64,000 nt of DNA from Shinisaurus crocodilurus (lineage: Eukaryota > Chordata > Lepidosauria > Squamata > Shinisauridae), in contig CM037878.1 of the NCBI GenBank assembly GCA_021292165.1, positions 232,591,546 to 232,655,545 on the forward strand. Reading direction: 5' to 3'. The notes beneath the pieces were generated by a model. The model was not told the DNA's origin. It worked only from the letters and a program-made list of their open reading frames with translations, and did no database searches. The stretch's first letter is position 1, and each line of letters starts with the position of its first letter. Both the position numbers and the translations under genes were made by a program. Shown in pieces: positions 59,333-64,000 of this stretch.

Positions 59333-59342
59333 GAGGGGGGAG
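59333..59342 (+). promoter_or_regulatory. Polypurine tract of the provirus
   Basis: GAGGGGGGAG immediately before the TG of the 3' LTR; the expected site for plus-strand priming. Confidence 0.8.
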
Positions 59343-59877
59343 TGTTGTAAAAATTCAGTAATGCATGTTTAAAGTAATAAAATGCTTCTCTCTGTAACTT
59401 TTTGCTGTTCAGACTGACCTCTGTTCCAGTAATGGAGACAGAGAGGTGAGACTGAGGAATGTTGCCTCCTTGCTTATCTTGCTCTGCTGTCCTGCACTCC
59501 TGCTATCTTCTTTTCCTTGAGCTAGCTGAAGACAGTGGGTGAGAGGGGACTGAAGGAGTTAGTATGACCTGACTTACCTCTGTTCCAGTTGCTTAGTGAG
59601 CATGTCTAAAGATTTCTGTTTATCTCTACTGTATTTTTCCCTTTCTCAGCTAGAATTTCCCTGTTAGTACGGCGCATGCGTGGGATTGCGTCAGAAGATA
59701 CTGTATAAATTGATGAGGTTTCAGCCTCCATGTTGAGATGCAGATTTGCAGTGTTATGATACTCCTGTATCTCCAATTCTCGAGAATAAATCTGTTGGAC
59801 CACTGCCAGCCTTTCTCTCCTTCCTAATGTGCATGATTTGAACTGGGTACATTTGGATCTAGCATGTTTTTGCAACA
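59343..59877 (+). repeat. Provirus 3' LTR
   Basis: Starts TGTTGTAAAAATTCAG and ends TTTTTGCAACA. AATAAA lies at 59785-59790. Nearly identical to the 5' LTR, followed by the GCAT duplication. Confidence 0.93.
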
Positions 59878-60066
59878 GCATCAATATAGAAGCCTCTTGA
59901 AATCTGAAATGCCCTCTGTGTAGCAGTTGCTCCATGTAAGCTGTTCATATGCAGTGACTAGCTGTTGCCCGCGGCTTTGCTCGTGTGGATTTTAGAATTT
60001 GGTACAATTGTTTTTAAAAGAAACATGAGTTTTTTGTCTAAACTGTACGAAATATAATTTACAGGT

Positions 60067-62530
60067 TTATTTATTTATTTATTTATTTATTATACTTATT
60101 AATCGCCCATCTGGCCGGTCACCCGGCCACCCTGGGCGATGTACAATTAAAATATAGTAAAAACACAATAAAATATAATGATTAAAACAATAAAACAATT
60201 CTTATTAAAAACCTAACCCACCCCATATTCCCGCCTGAACAGCCATGTTTTTAATGCACGGCGGAAGCTCATCACGGAGGGGGCATGGCGAAGGTCACTA
60301 GGGAGGGAGTTCCATAATGTGGGGGCCGCCACAGAGAAGGCCCTCTTCCTAGTCCCCACCAGCCTGGCTGCTCTGGCTGATGGGATAAGGAGAAGGCCGT
60401 CCGTGGCAGACCTTGTTGAGCGGCCCACTTGATGTTGCTGGAGGCGCTCCTTGAGATAAGCTGGGCCGGAGCCGTGTAGGGTTTTAAAGGTCAAAACCAA
60501 CACCTTGAATTCGGCTCGGCAAGCAACTGGTAGCCAGTGCAACTCATTAAGCACTGGCGTGATGTGATCACACCGGCGGCTGCCCTTAATCAGGCGAGCC
60601 GCCGCGTTCTGTACCAGCTGAAGCTTCCGGACCGTCTTCAAGGGTAACCCCACGTAGAGCGCATTACAGTAGTCTAGGCGAGAGGAGACCAAGGCATGAA
60701 CCACTGATGGGAGCAGGTGATTAGGAAGGTAGGGGCGCAGCTGCCGTATCAGATGGAGTTGATACAGCGCCGCCCGGCTCACAGCTGACACCTGAGCCTC
60801 CATGGACAGCTGGGAGTCTAGAATGACCCCCAAGCTGCGGACCTGGTCCTTCAGGGGTAGATGTACCCCATTCAGCACCAGGTCAACATCCCCTAACCTT
60901 CCCTTGTCCCCCACCAGAAGTACCTCGGTCTTGTCGGGGTTCAGTTTCAGCATGTTCCTTCCCATCCAGCCAGCCACTGACTCCAGGCACTTGGACAGGG
61001 TCTCAACGGCCAACCTCGGTGAGGACTTAAAACAGAGGTAGAGCTGCGTGTCATCTGCATATTGATGACACTGCACCCCAAACCTCCTGATGATAGCTCC
61101 CAGCGGCTTGAGGTAGATGTTGAATAACATCGGGGAGAGGATGGAACCCTGCGGCACTCCACAAGTGAGCAGCCGAGGGTCCGAAGCCTCTTCCCCGAGA
61201 ACTACCCTCTGATACCTTCCAGAGAGGAAGGACCGGAACCACTGCAATACAGTGCCTCCCAAGCCCAACCCCTCCAGACGGTCCAGGAGGATACCGTGGT
61301 CAACGGTATCAAAAGCCGCCGAGAGATCGAGGAGGACTAGAAAGGAGCATTCGCCCCTATCCAAAGCCCTCCTCATATCATCCACCAAGGCGACCAAGGC
61401 CGTCTCCGTCCCATGTCCAGACCTGAAGCCCGACTGGCACGGATCTAAATAATCGGCTTCATCCAAGTGTGCCTTCAACTGAGCACCCACCACCCGCTCG
61501 ATCACCTTGCCCAGAAATGGTAAATTGGAGACTGGGCGAAAGTTGTTTAAATCCTGGGGATCCAAGGAGGGCTTCTTTAGAAGCGGTCTTATTACTGCCT
61601 CCTTGAGGGCTGATGGCAGCACTCCCTCCTCGAGGGAGGCATTCACCACCGCCTTGATCCCCTCACCCAGTCTCTCCCTGCAGCTCATTATGAGCCAGGA
61701 CGGGCAAGGGTCAAGCAAGCAGGTGGTCGGCCTCACAGATGAAAGCACCTTGTCCACTTCATCAGAAGGAAGAAGCCGAAACCGATCCCACAAAACCGGT
61801 CTGCCATTGGCCTCCTCCCGCTCACTCCCTGTGTCCACGACGTACGATATCCCACTCCTAATCCGATCGATTTTATCTGCGAAGTGCTTCGCTAAAGCCT
61901 CACAGGAGGCTTTAGACTGTTCCAGTGGGTCCGGAGCGACTGGACCGACCAGACTCCGGACCACTTGGAACAGCCTCCTGGGGCAGCACTCCGCAGACGC
62001 AATGGAGGCAGCATAGAAATTCTTTTTTGCTGCCTTCACCGCCACCCGGTAGGCTGAAGATGCAGCTCTAACCCGTGTTCGATCGTCTTCGGAGCGGGAA
62101 TTTCGCCATCGGCGCTCTAGCCTTCTCACCTCTTGTTTCAGAGCTCGCAGCGACGGAGTGAACCATGGCGCCGCGCGAGCTCTGTTTAGGCGAAGAGGGC
62201 GCTTCGGGGCAACTCGGTCTAATGCCCTGGTGATTGCAGCATTCCAGTCATCCACCAGGGTCTCGACCGAGCTACCGTTTGTGTGCTCCAATTCCCCAAG
62301 CGCGTTCAGGAATCCATCCGGATCCATAAGACGCCTGGGGCGGACCATCCTAATAGGTCCCTCACCCCTGCAGAGGGGTTGTGGCACCGAGAAATCCAAC
62401 CCCACCAGATAGTGATCTGACCATGACAAGGGGGTGGTGGATATACCCCCGATCTCCAGATCATTTCCCCCCTCTCCAGAAACAAAAACCAAGTCCAGCG
62501 CATGACCGGCTACATGGGTCATGGGTAGGT
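60067..62530 (-). mobile_element. Young 5'-truncated L2-clade LINE inside a Helitron
   Basis: From the minus-strand 5' side: truncated endonuclease, complete RT, short 3' UTR containing GTACATCGCCCAGGGTGGCC and GGCCAGATGGGCGATTAATA, and an AAAT-repeat tail (60067-60091). The 3' UTR hairpin matches the older copies at 17165-17310 and 32560-32660. Target duplications are not clear, which is common for this clade. The 5' breakpoint is within about 20 bp of 62530. Confidence 0.85.
60213..62522 (-). CDS. L2 LINE ORF2 protein, 769 residues, lacking the endonuclease N-terminus
   Basis: An unbroken 769-codon frame. Residues 1-50 are the end of an AP-type endonuclease, with the conserved SDH at 35-37. 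Residues 55-250 are the linker. The reverse transcriptase follows: FRPVSNLPFLGKVIERV (328-344), GFRSGHGTETAL, the first catalytic aspartates in VLLDLSAAFDTVDHG (396-410), GVPQGSILSP (455-464) and YADDTQLY (488-495). The thumb and C-terminal part (LVSSRLDYCNALYVGLPLK, LVQNAAARLI) run to the stop. Full-length L2 ORF2 would add roughly 200 residues of endonuclease at the front; their loss prevents target nicking, so it cannot transpose alone although all RT motifs are intact. The ATG used is internal to the original ORF. Absence of stops over 2.3 kb shows a recent insertion. Confidence 0.9.
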   Translation of the reverse strand: MTHVAGHALDLVFVSGEGGNDLEIGGISTTPLSWSDHYLVGLDFSVPQPLCRGEGPIRMVRPRRLMDPDGFLNALGELEHTNGSSVETLVDDWNAAITRALDRVAPKRPLRLNRARAAPWFTPSLRALKQEVRRLERRWRNSRSEDDRTRVRAASSAYRVAVKAAKKNFYAASIASAECCPRRLFQVVRSLVGPVAPDPLEQSKASCEALAKHFADKIDRIRSGISYVVDTGSEREEANGRPVLWDRFRLLPSDEVDKVLSSVRPTTCLLDPCPSWLIMSCRERLGEGIKAVVNASLEEGVLPSALKEAVIRPLLKKPSLDPQDLNNFRPVSNLPFLGKVIERVVGAQLKAHLDEADYLDPCQSGFRSGHGTETALVALVDDMRRALDRGECSFLVLLDLSAAFDTVDHGILLDRLEGLGLGGTVLQWFRSFLSGRYQRVVLGEEASDPRLLTCGVPQGSILSPMLFNIYLKPLGAIIRRFGVQCHQYADDTQLYLCFKSSPRLAVETLSKCLESVAGWMGRNMLKLNPDKTEVLLVGDKGRLGDVDLVLNGVHLPLKDQVRSLGVILDSQLSMEAQVSAVSRAALYQLHLIRQLRPYLPNHLLPSVVHALVSSRLDYCNALYVGLPLKTVRKLQLVQNAAARLIKGSRRCDHITPVLNELHWLPVACRAEFKVLVLTFKTLHGSGPAYLKERLQQHQVGRSTRSATDGLLLIPSARAARLVGTRKRAFSVAAPTLWNSLPSDLRHAPSVMSFRRALKTWLFRREYGVG

Positions 62531-63119
62531 TGATGTCTTAACGTAATAAGCAATGTTTATTACAGACGTTAGTCGGGGTGTATTGGCAACAAAACAAAGA
62601 TAGTTGTTCCATACATATGCGACCATGAATTTTTTCATGTTGGAATTACAAACAATGAGACGGACCAAAAATAAAAAAATTACTTATTTGGCATCTTCAG
62701 TCAGTCAGTCATTTAAAAAGTTTCCCTCCCTTTTCACCTCCTCAGAGAACATTCTAAATGGCCTAGGGGAGATTTGCATACCCACCCCTATTGGCCCCTG
62801 CAGGAATGCATATGAACATTCTAAGTGTTGTATGGGATATTTGCATAACTGCTCTTATTGGCTCCTGCAGCAATCATGAGGTGAGGCCAATTTGCATAAC
62901 TGCTCCCCTGTTGTTTTGCCCATAGGAGATGTGAGAGTGGGGTGATTTCCCTCCCTTTTTTCACCCCCTTAGGGATTGAATTTCCAAAAATCCTTCCTTA
63001 GTGGGTGTCTACATCATAAAAACAACGTTCCTTCAAAATTTCATGTTCCTAGATTAAATGGTTTGAGCTGGGCATTGAAGAGTTAGTCAGTCAGTCAGGA
63101 CTTCTTTTATATATGTAGA

Positions 63120-63859
63120 CTAGCTGTTGCCCGCGGCTTCGCTCGCATGGATTTTAGGATTTGGGACACCCCACACACAACAGTCATTCAGTCAGTCAGT
63201 CATTTAAAAGATTTCCCTCCATTTTCACCCCCTCAGAGAACATTCTAAATGGCCTAGGGGAGATTTGCATACCCACTCCTATTGGCCCCTGCAAGAATTC
63301 ATACAAACATTCTAAGTGTCGTATGGGCTATTTGCATAACTGCTCCTATTGGCTCCTGCAGCAATTATGAGGTGAGGCCGATTTGCATAACTGCTCCCCT
63401 GTTGTTTTGCCCATAGGAGATATGAGAGTGGGGCAATTTCCCCCCCTTTTTCACCCCCTTAGGGACGGAATTTCCAAAAATCCTTCCTTAGTGAGTGTCT
63501 ACATCATAAAAACAATGTTCCTTCAAAATTTCACGTTCCTAGATTAAACGATTTGAGCTGGGCGTTGATGAGTCAGTCAGTCAGCACTTCTTTTATATAC
63601 AGTCATGCCTTGGATTGAGAGCATAATTCGTTCTGGAAACGTGCTTGTAATCCAAAACACTCTTATATCAAAACGAAATTCCCCCAAAAAAATTTGTACA
63701 GAGATTTTTATTTTAAGCCGTACTACAGTACTTGTATTGCAAGACGTCGCTTGTATATCAAGTCAATTTTTAAAAAATAAATATTTAAAAATTTGCTTGT
63801 CTTGCAAAACGCTCTCAAACCAAGTTACTTGCAATCCAAGGTATTACTGTATATATAGA
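63120..63859 (-). mobile_element. Helitron copy 2 (interrupted by a Tigger-like MITE)
   Basis: On the minus strand it starts TCTATATA at 63859, preceded by A; the MITE at 63600-63849 splits the run, and it resumes TATATAAAAGAAG at 63599. It ends GCGGGCAACAGCTAG at 63120. It is homologous to copy 1 over most of its length (GAACATTCTAAATGGCC and TTTGCATAACTGCTCC occur in both) but lacks some interior sequence near 63170. Non-autonomous. Confidence 0.8.
63600..63849. mobile_element. Tigger/pogo-like MITE, 250 bp, nested in Helitron copy 2
   Basis: CAGTCATGCCTTGGATT at the left and AATCCAAGGTATTACTG at the right are inverted copies with two mismatches. TA duplications lie at 63598-63599 and 63850-63851. 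It is related to the 570-bp element at 8602-9171 (shared words AGCATAATTCGTTC and GTAATCCAAAACACTC) but lacks that element's GC-rich core. Confidence 0.88.
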
Positions 63860-64000
63860 TTCAACTGCAGCCTCACAGCTTGTTTCAAAACCAAAACATT
63901 CCCACTGTCAGTTTTGGGCACATGCAATTTCTATTGGTCCCAACACAGTGGCCATTTCATGTGAAGTGGACCCCACTATATTTGAAGATATGGATGGATA
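63860..64000. other. Non-coding end of window
   Basis: No feature recognised. Confidence 0.5.

Larger units (their letters stand above)
52783..59877 (+). mobile_element. Gammaretrovirus-like endogenous provirus, complete in layout, defective
   Basis: Two LTRs (534 and 535 bp) enclose a 6.0-kb interior with primer site, gag, protease-pol and env remnants and a polypurine tract, all on the plus strand. A 4-bp direct repeat GCAT (52779-52782 and 59878-59881) flanks the provirus; four bases is typical of gammaretroviral integration. Gag, protease, RT, RNase H, integrase and env are all recognisable but interrupted by stops, frameshifts and deletions, so no viral product can be made. Its orientation is antisense to the ROBO gene. 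Confidence 0.92.
59958..63119 (-). mobile_element. Helitron copy 1 (interrupted by L2)
   Basis: Read on the minus strand it begins TCTACATATATAAAAGAAG at 63119 and ends GCGGGCAACAGCTAG at 59958, followed by T. A TC start, a CTAG end and a T after the end are Helitron hallmarks; no terminal inverted repeats are present. The 5' part has TGACTGACTGACT tracts. Without the L2 (about 60067-62530) it is about 0.7 kb and has no Rep/helicase frame, so it is non-autonomous. Confidence 0.75.

Noticed and set aside
61838..61862. Possible promoter or regulatory motifs antisense to the L2 ORF
   Set aside because: No distinctive motif; the bases are fully explained by L2 codons.
62158..62412. Plus-strand frames within 60800-62500
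   Set aside because: They are antisense shadows of the intact L2 ORF.

Overview
The window looks like nuclear DNA of a squamate reptile, most likely a lizard. The reasons are its repeats: tRNA-derived SINEs of the Sauria type, a second tRNA-derived SINE family, a 5S rRNA-derived SINE, CR1 and L2 LINE tails, foldback hAT elements, Tigger-like elements, Helitrons, a Polinton remnant and a gammaretrovirus-like provirus. Base composition is AT-rich apart from a few GC-rich transposons. No bacterial features, CRISPR arrays, rRNA genes or free-standing tRNA genes were seen. The species cannot be named from the sequence.

The only host gene supported is a Roundabout axon-guidance receptor (ROBO1/ROBO2 group, ROBO2 favoured) on the minus strand. 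Three exons of its cytoplasmic tail are present: 47686-47378, 43514-43315 and a five-codon terminal coding piece at 42661-42647 (Glu-Thr-Glu-Ser-stop), followed by a 3' UTR running toward about 41166. Splice sites and codon phases fit exactly across both introns. Upstream exons were not found and probably lie beyond 64000.

Region 1-41000 is downstream of the gene and appears intergenic. It holds old L2 and CR1 pieces, nested SINEs, a 570-bp Tigger-like element with a GC-rich core (8602-9171), a 2.2-kb Polinton/Maverick deletion derivative with long inverted repeats, an integrase and a shred of DNA polymerase B (10924-13114), several foldback MITEs, a 1,045-bp CpG-rich hAT element with perfect 8-bp target duplications (33371-34415), and a LINE fragment with a 5' inversion (35215-35885).

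Region 48600-64000 is a pile of transposons, presumably in a ROBO intron. It holds an old minus-strand L2 with a hAT insertion, a perfect foldback hAT element (52299-52434), a complete but defective provirus (52783-59877) with almost identical LTRs, and two Helitrons joined head to tail (59958-63859). The first Helitron carries a 5'-truncated L2 with an unbroken 769-codon ORF. The second carries a 250-bp Tigger-like element. These mobile pieces do not work together as a pathway. What the window records is the order of insertions around the end of a conserved neuronal gene.
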